Shown here one piece after another: positions 28,973 through 37,249 of a stretch of DNA of 64,000 bases (positions within the stretch are counted from its first letter, which is position 1; each line of letters opens with the position of its first letter). A model generated the notes under the pieces. It worked only from the letters and a program-made list of their open reading frames with translations. It was not told the origin of the DNA and did not search any database. The position numbers and the translations under genes are program-made. The stretch lies in the NCBI RefSeq assembly GCF_013520985.1, contig NZ_JACDTY010000014.1, positions 62,001 to 126,000 on the forward strand. The letters run 5' to 3'. The DNA is from Mesorhizobium neociceri. GTDB taxonomy: Bacteria; Pseudomonadota; Alphaproteobacteria; Rhizobiales; Rhizobiaceae.

Positions 28973-29509
28973 ATGGTTGGCCAGGAGTTGCAGTACCGGA
29001 CAGCGACACGCGACGACATGGCGGGGATTTCGGCGCTGATGGCGCTGGCGATTGCCGAGCTGCAGAAACCCTTCCTCGACGACGCCCAGATCGAATCCAG
29101 CCGTACGATCATGGGCCTGGACACGCAGCTAATCGATGATGGAACCTATTTTGTCGTGACCTGCGGTGGGGCTCTTGCTGGCTGCGGTGGCTGGAGCCGG
29201 CGCGCGACTATGTATGGCGGCGATCAGTCGCCCGAACGCAACGCGGCGCTGCTCGATCCCGCCAAGGACGCGGCGCGCGTCAGGGCGATGTATACGCATC
29301 CCGATTTCGTGCGGCGCGGCATTGGCCGCCTTATCCTCGCCATTTGCGAAAGTGCGGCAAGGGACGAAGGCTTTCGTCGTGTCGAGCTCGGAGCAACAAT
29401 GGCCGGAGAGCCGCTCTATCGGGCCTGCGGCTACCAGCCCGGGAAAAAGATCTTCGACGACAGCGGCGGCGCGCCGGTTCCGATCCTGATGATGTGGAAG
29501 ACAATTTGA
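28973..29509 (+). CDS. GNAT-family acetyltransferase
   Basis: 178 residues from MVGQELQYRTATRDDM. The core contains MYTHPDFVRRGIGRLILAICESAARDEGF, a complete RRGIG acetyl-CoA loop, and a C-terminal LYRACGYQPGKK turn typical of GNAT enzymes. Starts farther upstream (TTG 28940) are possible but add atypical sequence. It is followed after 15 bp by the DUF1330 gene, probably in one transcript. Not closely similar to the GNAT protein immediately upstream. Confidence 0.8.
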   Translation: MVGQELQYRTATRDDMAGISALMALAIAELQKPFLDDAQIESSRTIMGLDTQLIDDGTYFVVTCGGALAGCGGWSRRATMYGGDQSPERNAALLDPAKDAARVRAMYTHPDFVRRGIGRLILAICESAARDEGFRRVELGATMAGEPLYRACGYQPGKKIFDDSGGAPVPILMMWKTI

Positions 29510-29524
29510 GAAGGGAGAACGCCG

Positions 29525-29827
29525 ATGGCGGCCTATCTTATCGCCGATGTCGATATCACCGACGCGGCCGTATTCGATCAATACAGGCGTGAGGTTCCGG
29601 CCACCGAGGAGCGCTACGGCGGCCGCTATCTCGCGCGCGGCGGCGCGACCAAGGTGTTCGAGGGCGACTGGCACCCGCACCGCCTCGTCATCATCGAATT
29701 TCCCGACATGGCATCGCTTTCGGCCTGGTATGACTCGCCGGAATACGAGCGTTTGAAGGAGATCCGCTTTCGCAGCGCCAGGACACGCATACTGGCTGTC
29801 GAAGGGATCGCTTTGTCACCGATCTAG
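29525..29827 (+). CDS. DUF1330 family protein
   Basis: 100 residues, GAAGGGAGAA before the ATG. MAAYLIADVDITDAAVFDQYRR, GGRYLARGG and a WYDSPEYERLKEIR C-terminal half are diagnostic of DUF1330, a small dimeric alpha/beta barrel (ferredoxin-like) family of unknown function. Full length for the family. Probably co-transcribed with the acetyltransferase upstream. Confidence 0.88.
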   Translation: MAAYLIADVDITDAAVFDQYRREVPATEERYGGRYLARGGATKVFEGDWHPHRLVIIEFPDMASLSAWYDSPEYERLKEIRFRSARTRILAVEGIALSPI

Positions 29828-29876
29828 GCCGTGATCTGTCGCGCTGGGAGAAATGTGCCGGAGCGATCTGACGCGC

Positions 29877-30506
29877 TTACTTGCCTTCGAAGAAAGCGTG
29901 GATCGCGGCTTCCAGCTTCTCGATAAGCTCGGCATTGCGGGTGCTGCCGGCCCAGATCAAGGCATTGAGCCGCATGTCCTTGTTGAGGAAGTTCACCTTC
30001 CTCGTTTCCAGCAGATATTGCGCCACGTCATAGTGCCGCCCCTTGATCGCCTCGATGAGCGCGCTGTTGCGGCCGGTCTTGTCGGCCGCATTGACGTCGG
30101 CGCCGTGTTCGACGAGCAGCTTGACGATATCCAGATGCCCGGTCCTTGCCGCCTCGATCAGCGCTGTCCGGCCATAGTAGTCGGCGCGCGCGTCGATATC
30201 GATGTCGGGATGCTTGACCAGCGCCGTCACGGCGGCGTGGTGTCCCTTGGCCGCGGCGAGGCTGAGCGGCGTGCTCTTCCACTTGTTCCTGGAATTCACG
30301 TTGATCTGCGGATGCGAAATCAGCGCTTCGAGCACCGGGCCGCGGGCGTTGTGGGCCGCCAGATGCAATGCCGACCAGCCGCCCTCATCCGTCTGGTTGA
30401 TGTCGGCCCCGGCAGCCAGCTCGGCGCGGAGGGTCTCGATGTCGCCTTTCTCCGCCGCACCCAACAGGGTCGACCAGCCTTTCGCGTCCTCGGCTTCCAG
30501 GCCCAC
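29877..30506 (-). CDS. Ankyrin-repeat protein
   Basis: 209 residues. The GTG at 30506 is preferred because GGAGG lies nine bases upstream and the protein then starts right at the first repeat; ATG 30602 would add 32 residues. About five ankyrin repeats are visible, including GWSALHLAAHNARGPVLEALISH, STPLSLAAAKGHHAAV and TALIEAARTGHLDIVKLL with consensus GADVNAADKTG. No signal peptide or membrane segment. Likely a cytosolic protein-interaction module; partner unknown. Confidence 0.82.
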   Translation of the reverse strand: MGLEAEDAKGWSTLLGAAEKGDIETLRAELAAGADINQTDEGGWSALHLAAHNARGPVLEALISHPQINVNSRNKWKSTPLSLAAAKGHHAAVTALVKHPDIDIDARADYYGRTALIEAARTGHLDIVKLLVEHGADVNAADKTGRNSALIEAIKGRHYDVAQYLLETRKVNFLNKDMRLNALIWAGSTRNAELIEKLEAAIHAFFEGK

Positions 30507-30540
30507 TGCAACTGCCTCCGTGAACAGACTTGGCCAAGAC

Positions 30541-30565
30541 CGCACGCCGGCCTGGCCGGCGTGCG
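30541..30565. terminator. 12-bp perfect inverted repeat
   Basis: CGCACGCCGGCC-T-GGCCGGCGTGCG forms a very GC-rich hairpin between the MFS stop (30647) and the ankyrin start (30506). No T-run follows on the minus strand, so it may act as a weak or factor-assisted terminator, or simply be a repetitive palindrome. Confidence 0.4.
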
Positions 30566-30646
30566 GTATCTTCGGTCGGAAGCCTTTCATATTCGCATGC
30601 ATCGGGCAAACAGATTTCCGCGCCGCCAGGGCGGAAACCAGGGACT

Positions 30647-31855
30647 TCAAGCCGCTTGCAGCCGCTCCCGGCCGGGCTGCGGCGGGAAGGCGATGGCGAT
30701 GCCGGCAGCACCCAGGCCAATCAGCGCCGAGCCGATGAACAGCCAGGAGTAGCTGGCATAGGCGTCGAAGATCATGCCGCCGGCGAGCGGTCCGAACGAC
30801 ATGCCGAGGCTGGACAGCATCGTGGCGGCGCCAAGCACCGTGCCGATGATGCGCGGTCCGAAATAGTCGCGCGCCAGCACCGCATAGAGCGGCATGACGC
30901 CGCCATAGGTGGCGCCGAAGATGATGGCCAGGAGATAGAACTGCTCGAGATTGCCGACGGCGAGATAGGCGGCAATCACCACCGCCTGGATGACGAGGCC
31001 CACGATCAGCACCGGCTTGGCGCCCAGCCTGTCGCCGAGAACGCCGTAGAGCACGCGCCCGCCAAGGCCGGCAAGGCCCTCGACGCTGTAGATCGACACC
31101 GCCGCCATCGGCGCCACGCCGCAGGCCATGGCATAGCTCACCATGTGGAAGATCGGCCCCGAATGCGCCGCGCAGCAGGCGAAAAAGGTCATGCCCAGCA
31201 CCAGGAATTGCGGCGAGCGCAACGCCTGGCCGACGCTCATTCCGGGATCGGCGGCAAGCGTCGGCGCGCTGCCATCCGATGCCGCGACCGCCGCTGACGG
31301 CTGGCGCACCAGCAAGACGGCCGGCAGCAACAGCACCCAAGCCATCACGCCGATGTCGAACATCGCCGTGCGCCAGTCATAGGCCGTGATCAGCCAGCGC
31401 GCGAAGGGCGAGATGGTCATCGGCGCCACGCCCATGCCGGCCGAGACAAGCGACACGGCAAGGCTGCGATGGGTGTCGAACCAGGCGGTGGTCAGCGCGA
31501 TCATCGGCGCGAAGAAGGCGCTGGCCGCGAGGCCGACGATGACGCCATAGCTCAGCTGGAAGACCAGCAGCGATTGGGCGCGGCTTGCCACCACCAGCGA
31601 CAGGCCAAGCAGCACCGCGCCGGCAAGGACGACGGGTCGGGCGCCGACGCGGTCATAGATGGCGCCCCAGGCGAAACCGCCGGCGCCCATCACCAGAAAG
31701 TTCAGCGTCATGGCGCTGGAAATGCCGGTGCGCGACCAGTTGGTGTCGAGCGCCATCGGCTCGAGAAAGATCGCCAGCGAAAACATCGCGCCGAGCGCCA
31801 CACAGGTCATCAACGCGCCAGCCGCGACGATGACCCAACGGTAGGAATTGTTCAT
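30647..31855 (-). CDS. MFS transporter
   Basis: 402 residues from MNNSYRWVIV, with GGGAGAAGACC before the ATG; a longer frame upstream is not membrane-like. Twelve hydrophobic segments are visible with a short central loop near PSAAVAASDGSAPTLA. The GAIYDRVGARPVVLAG loop matches the conserved MFS A motif, and GDRLGAKPVLIVG the equivalent in the second half. Closest in feel to oxalate/formate- or monocarboxylate-type MFS porters, though the substrate is not predictable. It is divergent from the VOC gene. Confidence 0.85.
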   Translation of the reverse strand: MNNSYRWVIVAAGALMTCVALGAMFSLAIFLEPMALDTNWSRTGISSAMTLNFLVMGAGGFAWGAIYDRVGARPVVLAGAVLLGLSLVVASRAQSLLVFQLSYGVIVGLAASAFFAPMIALTTAWFDTHRSLAVSLVSAGMGVAPMTISPFARWLITAYDWRTAMFDIGVMAWVLLLPAVLLVRQPSAAVAASDGSAPTLAADPGMSVGQALRSPQFLVLGMTFFACCAAHSGPIFHMVSYAMACGVAPMAAVSIYSVEGLAGLGGRVLYGVLGDRLGAKPVLIVGLVIQAVVIAAYLAVGNLEQFYLLAIIFGATYGGVMPLYAVLARDYFGPRIIGTVLGAATMLSSLGMSFGPLAGGMIFDAYASYSWLFIGSALIGLGAAGIAIAFPPQPGRERLQAA

Positions 31856-31952
31856 GGTCTTCTCCCGAAATCGGTTCGATGCGGCGCGATTTTTTCCAGC
31901 CTCGTCACGCCACTTGCGTCCGAAGGACGTTGGCGGGATTTCGAATCCGACA

Positions 31953-31982
31953 ATCCGGTTGCATTTTTTATCCGGTTTGCAT
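31953..31982. promoter_or_regulatory. Tandem near-identical 12/13-mers upstream of the MFS gene
   Basis: ATCCGGTTGCAT and ATCCGGTTTGCAT occur as direct repeats with starts 17 bp apart, separated by a T-rich spacer, about 100 bp upstream of the MFS start in the 256-bp divergent region shared with the VOC gene. Tandem spacing near one and a half helical turns could be a regulator site. Confidence 0.3.
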
Positions 31983-32111
31983 GGAAGTCCATCCGGAGGC
32001 CGCAAAAGCAGGCGGCGCAAGGGCTGCGACGCGCCGACAAAATACACAGCCGAATTGACGAGCCATTCTGCGGCACTAGGTTTGTGATCTCGTAAACGGG
32101 AGAGATCGCTC

Positions 32112-32531
32112 ATGGAGCTGCATCGCGGCCGCCTCATCGACCACATCCAGCTGGTGGTCAAAGACCTGCAGGCCAGCCGGCGCTTCTACGAAGCCGTTTT
32201 TGCAGTGCTCGGCATTCCGATCGGCGGCGAGGCGGAGGACTATTTCTGGGCCGACGAGCTGTTCATCTCCAGCCTCGATAGCCGGGCGGCGAGGGGGCAA
32301 CTGACCGGGCGCCATCATCTGGCCTTCCAGGCCAGGGACAACGCCATGGTCGATGCCTTTTACACGGCCGGCCTTGATACCGGCGGCACCGACAACGGCG
32401 CGCCGGGCGAGCGGCCCTACCATCCCGGTTACTACGCCGCCTTCCTGCTTGACCCCGACGGCAACAACATCGAGGCGGTGTTTCACGGGCCGGCAAAGCG
32501 CAGTGCCGCTTCGGTCGAGATTAATTTCTAG
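32112..32531 (+). CDS. VOC-family (glyoxalase/dioxygenase-like) protein
   Basis: 139 residues. DHIQLVVKDLQASRRFYEAVF at the N terminus and AAFLLDPDGNNIEAVFHG at the C terminus are the paired beta-alpha-beta-beta-beta motifs of the vicinal-oxygen-chelate superfamily. His near position 11, the HHLAF segment and the C-terminal Glu are plausible metal ligands. The Shine-Dalgarno GGGAGAG lies inside an inverted repeat (GATCTC at 32086, GAGATC at 32102). A hairpin follows the stop. Confidence 0.85.
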   Translation: MELHRGRLIDHIQLVVKDLQASRRFYEAVFAVLGIPIGGEAEDYFWADELFISSLDSRAARGQLTGRHHLAFQARDNAMVDAFYTAGLDTGGTDNGAPGERPYHPGYYAAFLLDPDGNNIEAVFHGPAKRSAASVEINF

Positions 32532-32541
32532 GCAATCCCAA

Positions 32542-32563
32542 GGAAACCGCGAAGCGGCTTTCC
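32542..32563 (+). terminator. Hairpin after the VOC gene
   Basis: GGAAACCGC-GAA-GCGGCTTTCC folds with one bulged base 11 bp downstream of the VOC stop. There is no long T-run, so termination strength is uncertain. Confidence 0.4.
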
Positions 32564-32632
32564 GTATGTGAAAACAAAAAGTTGCAGCGGTTCATCGATT
32601 CAATAATTGAGCCGCTTGTCTCTTTGACTAAC

Positions 32633-32699
32633 GCAATTCCCAACGGAAAGCGCGACGCGCTTTTCCCGGGAAAACCGTTCAAACCTTTCCTGGAATTGC
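32633..32699. repeat. Intergenic palindromic element
   Basis: GCAATTCC at 32633 and GGAATTGC at 32692 form the outer arms; inside are a GGAAAGCGC/GCGCTTTTCC hairpin and a GGGAAAA/TTTCC pair. This layout, ending GGAATTGCTCTAG, is familiar from dispersed rhizobial intergenic repeats. It lies between the convergent VOC and reductase genes. Confidence 0.5.
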
Positions 32700-32705
32700 T
32701 CTAGG

Positions 32706-33290
32706 TCAAGCCGGGGCGTAACGGTTCACCACCATGCCGCAGGCATAGGCTTTCGAGCCGACGAGGCGCAGTTGCCTGAAGCCGCCGCGGTCGAAAATCC
32801 GCTCGCCGTCGCCGAGCGCCGCCGGATTGATGAACAGCTGGAATTCGTCGATCAGCCCCGCGGCAATCAGCGCCGAGGCAAAGCCGGCGCCGCCGAACAC
32901 CGCCATGTTGCCGCCGCCCTCGGCTTTCAGCACTTTGACCTCGCGCGGCAGGTCGCCGCTGGCAAGCATCGTGCGCTCCCACCGCGAAGCCGCGAGCTTG
33001 TCAGTCAGCACCACCTTGCGCGCCTCGACGATACGCTGCGCGAAAGCATAGAAGGGATCGCGCGGATAGTTTTTCGCCGCATTGCCCCAATGGCTGAGGT
33101 AGCCTTCTTCGGCCATCTTGCGGCTGAGCAGAATGGTGTCGATGCCGGCAAACACCGCGTTGAAATCCTGCTTCAATTCGTCGTCCCACGGGCAGTTGTC
33201 GCCCCATTCCCAGAGCTGCCAGTGTTCGTTGCCGGCAGCGCCGACAAAACCGTCGACAGACATCTGCATTTGCAGGATCAGCTTCCTCAT
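32706..33290 (-). CDS. RibD/dihydrofolate-reductase-like protein
   Basis: 194 residues from MRKLILQMQMSVDGFVG, with GAGGAGAACG upstream. The N-terminal SVDGFVG, DTILLSRKMAE, and C-terminal GGAGFASALIAAGLIDEFQLFINPAALGDG motifs match the RibD C-terminal reductase fold, a frequent stand-alone family of unknown substrate. NADPH use is expected from the family. It is divergent from the HxlR regulator, with matching operator-like arms between them, so it is the likely target. Confidence 0.85.
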   Translation of the reverse strand: MRKLILQMQMSVDGFVGAAGNEHWQLWEWGDNCPWDDELKQDFNAVFAGIDTILLSRKMAEEGYLSHWGNAAKNYPRDPFYAFAQRIVEARKVVLTDKLAASRWERTMLASGDLPREVKVLKAEGGGNMAVFGGAGFASALIAAGLIDEFQLFINPAALGDGERIFDRGGFRQLRLVGSKAYACGMVVNRYAPA

Positions 33291-33328
33291 CGTCGTTCTC
33301 CTCGCTCGATCTGAGTGCTTGAAAAATG

Positions 33329-33379
33329 CTTTACTTTTGAAACCATTGACGCAAGGAGAAAATGATGTCAATAGTAAAG
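33329..33379. promoter_or_regulatory. Operator-like dyad between the reductase and HxlR genes
   Basis: CTTTACTTTTGA (33329-33340) and TCAATAGTAAAG (33368-33379) are inverted copies matching at 11 of 12 positions; an additional ATTGAC/GTCAAT pair sits inside. The region is far more AT-rich than its surroundings. HxlR-family regulators usually bind AGTAAA-like dyads in their own divergent promoters, so autoregulation is a good inference. Confidence 0.5.
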
Positions 33380-33403
33380 TGATTTAAAAATGGAACCATA
33401 GAA

Positions 33404-33820
33404 ATGTCGACCAGGGAAAGATCCGGCTGTCCCATGAGCCTGTCGCTCGAATTGCTTGGCGACCGCTGGACGCTGCTGATCGTTCGCGACATGATTTTCG
33501 CGGGGAAGACGCACTTCCGGGAGTTTTTGCAGTCCGACGAGGGCATCTCGTCGCGCACGCTGGCCGAGCGGCTGCAGACCTTGCAGGACGAGGGCATCGT
33601 CACCAAAAGCGACGACCCCACGCACAAGCTCAAGGCGATCTACCGGCTGACCGAGGCGGGCATCGACCTGTTGCCGGTGCTGTCGACGCTCGGCGCCTGG
33701 GGCAGCAAATACCGCAAGGCCGATAACGAACTGGCCAGGATCGCCGACGAGTTGGCCGCAGGCGGTGAGGTAGCCCTTGAGCAGATGAAGAAGAAGCTGC
33801 GGGCCGAGCATATCGGCTAG
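33404..33820 (+). CDS. HxlR-family transcriptional regulator
   Basis: 138 residues. CPMSLSLELLGDRWTLLIVRDMIFAGKTHFREF and the wing GISSRTLAERLQTLQDEGIV are diagnostic of the HxlR winged helix. Cys9 lies in the position that senses electrophiles or oxidants in relatives such as YodB and HypR. The C-terminal third is helical and may extend the dimer interface. It is divergent from the RibD-like reductase and probably represses it through the dyad at 33329-33379. Confidence 0.88.
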   Translation: MSTRERSGCPMSLSLELLGDRWTLLIVRDMIFAGKTHFREFLQSDEGISSRTLAERLQTLQDEGIVTKSDDPTHKLKAIYRLTEAGIDLLPVLSTLGAWGSKYRKADNELARIADELAAGGEVALEQMKKKLRAEHIG

Positions 33821-33857
33821 GGCGCAGCCCTAGCTTCCTTTTCGCGATGCCTGTGGC

Positions 33858-34106
33858 TCAGCGGCGCCAGAACGGCTTGGCGATCTCGGCCTCTACCTCC
33901 TTCATCGTCAGCCCGATGTCGTCGATCAGTTCGGGTGTATCTCCGGCCATTCGTGCCAGTTGGCGGCGGTAGTAGGCACGGTCGTCCCAGGCCTTGATCA
34001 GGCCCCACAAGCTGAGCCGGTTTTTCGCGCCTGCAGCCAATTTCGCCTCTGTTTCGCTGGCGTCGAAGCGTATCGCGCCATCGACATCGGATATGTTCGT
34101 CAGCAT
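33858..34106 (-). CDS. DUF1127 small protein
   Basis: 82 residues from MLTNISDVDG; AAAGGAG ends nine bases before this ATG, which rules against the upstream ATG codons that overlap it. The C-terminal half, LIKAWDDRAYYRRQLARMAG followed by ELIDDIGLTMKEVEAEIAKPFWRR, is the DUF1127 (YjiS-like) motif, an Arg-rich helical domain common in alphaproteobacteria and in some cases linked to RNA binding or phosphate/colonisation phenotypes. The N-terminal 35 residues are unconserved. Confidence 0.85.
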   Translation of the reverse strand: MLTNISDVDGAIRFDASETEAKLAAGAKNRLSLWGLIKAWDDRAYYRRQLARMAGDTPELIDDIGLTMKEVEAEIAKPFWRR

Positions 34107-34279
34107 GGATCTCATCTCCTTTGGCATGGCTTTCCCGATCTGCGGGACATGCTCGGAATCTGGACTTCGACGAGCAGGCTCACCATCGGTCAGATGCGGT
34201 GTTTGGGATCATGCATTTGTAGTATTTTGCAGCAGTCGCGGTTGAAACCGCGCCGATCCGATGGCAGGACTCATTCCCG

Positions 34280-35707
34280 ATGAACCGCATCGCGACGTCT
34301 TCACCGGCTGACGCGTTATCGGACCGCGAGCGCGCGGTGGCGGAGAAATTTGCCTCGGGCCTGACCTATCGCGAGATCGGCGAGGCGCTGTTCATCGCGC
34401 CTTCGACGGTCCGCACCCATCTTGCCGCGGTCTACGAAAAGCTTGGCGTCCGCAACAAGATCGCGCTCGCTTCGCATTTTGCGGTCGGCTCCGTCGCGCA
34501 ACCGGCCTCTTATCCACCGGACGGGCTGCCGATCCTTGCCATATTCCCGATAGAAAGCCTGAGCCCGGAAGAACGCTGGGGCCGCTTCGCCGATGGCCTG
34601 TCATCCGACATCACCATCGATCTTGCGCGTTACGGGGATCTGCCGGTCATTGGTTTTCACACCATGAAAGCGCTGGGCAGCATACCTGCTGATTTCGCCG
34701 CCGACAGCAAGGCGCTTGGCGCCACCTATATCGTGTCCGGCCAGTTGCGCGCCGACGACCATCGCATCCGCCTGACCGTCGAACTGGCCGATGCGCTGAA
34801 CGGCGTCAGCCTGTGGAGCGATCGCTTCGACCGCCCGATCGAGGACGTGTTCAGTCTGCAGGACAGCCTGACCGAAAGCGTCATCAATGCGGTCGCCGGC
34901 AGTTATGGAGCGCTGGCCACCATCGGCCGCAATGAAATCCGTCGCAGGCCGCCCGCCAGCTTGCGCGCCTATGACCTCTATTTGCTCGGCGTCGAACATC
35001 ACAACACGTTCAGCCGCGCCGGCAATGCCGAGGCCATACGGCTGCTTTCACGCGCGCTCGAGCTCGACGCCAGCTTTGCCAGGGGCTGGGCCGAGCTCGC
35101 CTACGCCTATTCGATCCAGTGCTGTCACGGTCTCGATGGCGATTTGAAGGGAGCGATCGAAAGATGGCGGGCGGCCGTCGAAAATGCGGTCCGGCTCGAC
35201 CCGATGGATAGCAGCGCCCAGGCTTGCCTTGGCGATCTCATGGCATGCCTGGGCGACCTCGAGGCGGCGGAACGCGCATTCCGGCGCGCGTTCGAATACG
35301 GTTCCAACCATGCCGACACGCTGGCGCTGCTGGCCGGCAGCAGGGCGCTGGTGGTTGGCGATCCGACCGAAGCGATGTCGCTCATGGAGCGCGCCATGCG
35401 CCTCAATCCGCTGGCGCCGTCCTGGTATTTCGGTATGCAGGGCCGCATCCTGTTCGGCGGCGGCAGGCATCGCGAGGCCATCGCATCGCTGCGCCGGGGC
35501 GCGCCGGATTCCCCCGATTTGCTGATGTTCCTGGCGTTGGCGCACGCGGTGGTTGGGGAGGCGTCGCAGGCTGCCGCCGTGGCGGCGCGTCTGCGCGCCG
35601 AATTTCCCGAGTTTTCGGTCGAACGCTTCATCGCCGGATATCCCATAGCCAACCCGGATGCTGCCAAGACCATCCGTCATGCGGCAAAGCTGGCGAAGCT
35701 CGACTGA
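34280..35707 (+). CDS. LuxR-type HTH regulator with TPR repeats
   Basis: 475 residues. The N terminus has a LuxR/GerE helix-turn-helix (LSDRERAVAEKFASGLTYREIGEALFIAPSTVRTHL, VYEKLGVRNKIALASHF). A linker and FPIESLSPEERWGRFADGLSSDITIDLARYGDLPVIG follow, a TolB-N-like segment seen in CadC/adenylate-cyclase-associated proteins. The second half is TPR-like helical repeats (AEAIRLLSRALELDASFARGWAELAYAY, MSLMERAMRLNPLAPSWYF). No cyclase catalytic domain is present. A cytosolic regulator; targets unknown. Confidence 0.85.
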   Translation: MNRIATSSPADALSDRERAVAEKFASGLTYREIGEALFIAPSTVRTHLAAVYEKLGVRNKIALASHFAVGSVAQPASYPPDGLPILAIFPIESLSPEERWGRFADGLSSDITIDLARYGDLPVIGFHTMKALGSIPADFAADSKALGATYIVSGQLRADDHRIRLTVELADALNGVSLWSDRFDRPIEDVFSLQDSLTESVINAVAGSYGALATIGRNEIRRRPPASLRAYDLYLLGVEHHNTFSRAGNAEAIRLLSRALELDASFARGWAELAYAYSIQCCHGLDGDLKGAIERWRAAVENAVRLDPMDSSAQACLGDLMACLGDLEAAERAFRRAFEYGSNHADTLALLAGSRALVVGDPTEAMSLMERAMRLNPLAPSWYFGMQGRILFGGGRHREAIASLRRGAPDSPDLLMFLALAHAVVGEASQAAAVAARLRAEFPEFSVERFIAGYPIANPDAAKTIRHAAKLAKLD

Positions 35708-35730
35708 GATTCGCCAGTTGTGAAGACCGG

Positions 35731-36951
35731 TCAGCCCCATCCCGCAAATCGCTGTGGCCTGAGCCATGCCTGCTGCGGATTGCCGTCGCCTGAAAGCACA
35801 GCCTCTGCCAGCCAGCGCGCGGTGGCGGGGGCAGCGTGCATGCCGATCGAGCCCATTCCGCCATGCAAGTACAGCCCTTCGACCGCAGTCCGGCCGGCGA
35901 CGGGCAACCCGTCCGACAGCATCGGGCGGTTGCCGGGATAGACATTCGTCACCCGGGGCGAGCCGAGACCGGGCAGCATGCGCAGTGTGCGCGCCGCGAT
36001 GCGGGCAGCCATATCGGTGTTGCGCACCAGATCGCGAAAGGCCGGCTGCAGCGAGGCGCCGAGCCTGGCGTCGCCGCCGCGCATCGGGTTGAGGCAGATC
36101 GCCTCCACCGCCGGCTGGTCGTCGCGCTGGGCCGCGACATCGGCGAGGCCCGACAGGCTCATGCGCCGCCCGAGTTCCTCCTGGTCCGGCCATGTCAGTT
36201 CCTCGACGATCCACGGCAACTCGAAATCGAGCTTGCCGAGCTGGATCAGCCAGCCGCGGCCGGCGGTGAAGGGCAGGCCGGGCAACGGTCCATCGCCGAT
36301 GGTGCGCCGGAGCAGGTCGGACATCCACAGGCCATTAGCGATGAAAACCAGATCGGCCGGGATGATGCCCTGGTCGGTCAGCACACCCTCGACCTTGCCG
36401 TTGCGCGAAAAAATCTGGGCGACGCGCAGGCCGGTGCGGATTTTGGCGCCCGCCTCGCGCGCCGCGTGCGCGAAGGCATGCGTTGCGCCCATCGGCTCCA
36501 GCGTCCAGGCGCGGCCGACATGGTAGCCGCCAGCGACGTTGAAGCCGATGCGCTTGTACTCGCGCGCCAGATCCGCGCCGCTGATCCTGTCCATCGTGAC
36601 CCCGGCGGCGCGGTAGCGCTCGGCAACAGCGGCCGCCGCGTCGAAGCTTTGCTCGTCTTCCGAGATCAAGAGATGGCCGATCCGCGCGAACTCGAACGGC
36701 ACCGGGCCGGCGGCAAGCTCCTGATAGATCGCGGCGCAGGCATCGAGCATTTCGACCACCTCCGGCTGCGGCCCACTGAGCAAGGTGCCAGTGTTGCGCC
36801 CTGAGGATTCGGCCGCGATCAGGGTCTGCTCCAGGATCAGCGTCTTGACGCCTCTGGACGCCAGTTCCCAGGCCAGCGTGCAGCCGGCGATGCCGCCGCC
36901 GATGACGATAGCGTCGACCGGGGTGCCAATGGCGGAAGCGGTTTGCGCCAC
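35731..36951 (-). CDS. FAD-dependent DAO-type oxidoreductase
   Basis: 406 residues. The dinucleotide site VDAIVIGGGIAGCTLAWELASRG is near the N terminus, and the C-terminal ...YPGNRPMLSDGLPVAGRT followed by GLYLHGGMGSIGMHAAPATARWLAE is the second FAD contact of the D-amino-acid oxidase/glycine oxidase superfamily. RIGHLLISEDEQ and ESSGRNTGTLL are typical of this group. It probably oxidises an amine or amino acid. The GntR operator-like palindrome lies 20 bp upstream of its ATG and the gene is divergent from that regulator. Confidence 0.85.
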   Translation of the reverse strand: MAQTASAIGTPVDAIVIGGGIAGCTLAWELASRGVKTLILEQTLIAAESSGRNTGTLLSGPQPEVVEMLDACAAIYQELAAGPVPFEFARIGHLLISEDEQSFDAAAAVAERYRAAGVTMDRISGADLAREYKRIGFNVAGGYHVGRAWTLEPMGATHAFAHAAREAGAKIRTGLRVAQIFSRNGKVEGVLTDQGIIPADLVFIANGLWMSDLLRRTIGDGPLPGLPFTAGRGWLIQLGKLDFELPWIVEELTWPDQEELGRRMSLSGLADVAAQRDDQPAVEAICLNPMRGGDARLGASLQPAFRDLVRNTDMAARIAARTLRMLPGLGSPRVTNVYPGNRPMLSDGLPVAGRTAVEGLYLHGGMGSIGMHAAPATARWLAEAVLSGDGNPQQAWLRPQRFAGWG

Positions 36952-36970
36952 GATCTCCTCCCTATGTGTC

Positions 36971-36988
36971 TCGTATACCAGTATACGA
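36971..36988. promoter_or_regulatory. Perfect palindrome, likely GntR operator
   Basis: TCGTATAC-CA-GTATACGA is a perfect 8-2-8 inverted repeat 20 bp upstream of the FAD oxidoreductase start and within the divergent region shared with the GntR/FCD regulator (37250). GTATAC-containing dyads are typical binding sites of FCD-type GntR repressors. A shorter GTACGCGTAC palindrome lies at 37125-37134, closer to the regulator. Confidence 0.6.
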
Positions 36989-37249
36989 AATACATATATT
37001 CGCGCAAGCTCATGTTTGTTGTGTAAGGTTGTCGTCGGCGCTGCCGTTTACCTCTCCCGTGAAGAATTGGGGAGCGAGCGCTGGGGCAGGAGCTTTGGCC
37101 TTCTCTCCGTCACAATCTGGGAGTGTACGCGTACGGATGAAGAGCCAATCGCCTGGCTTTCGAACGTCTAGCGCCGGCAGGCGGATGAAGGGCAGCGCCC
37201 ATGACGTTGGCGGCAGAAGCCGCTGAAGCAGCTGGCAGGAGGGGATCGC

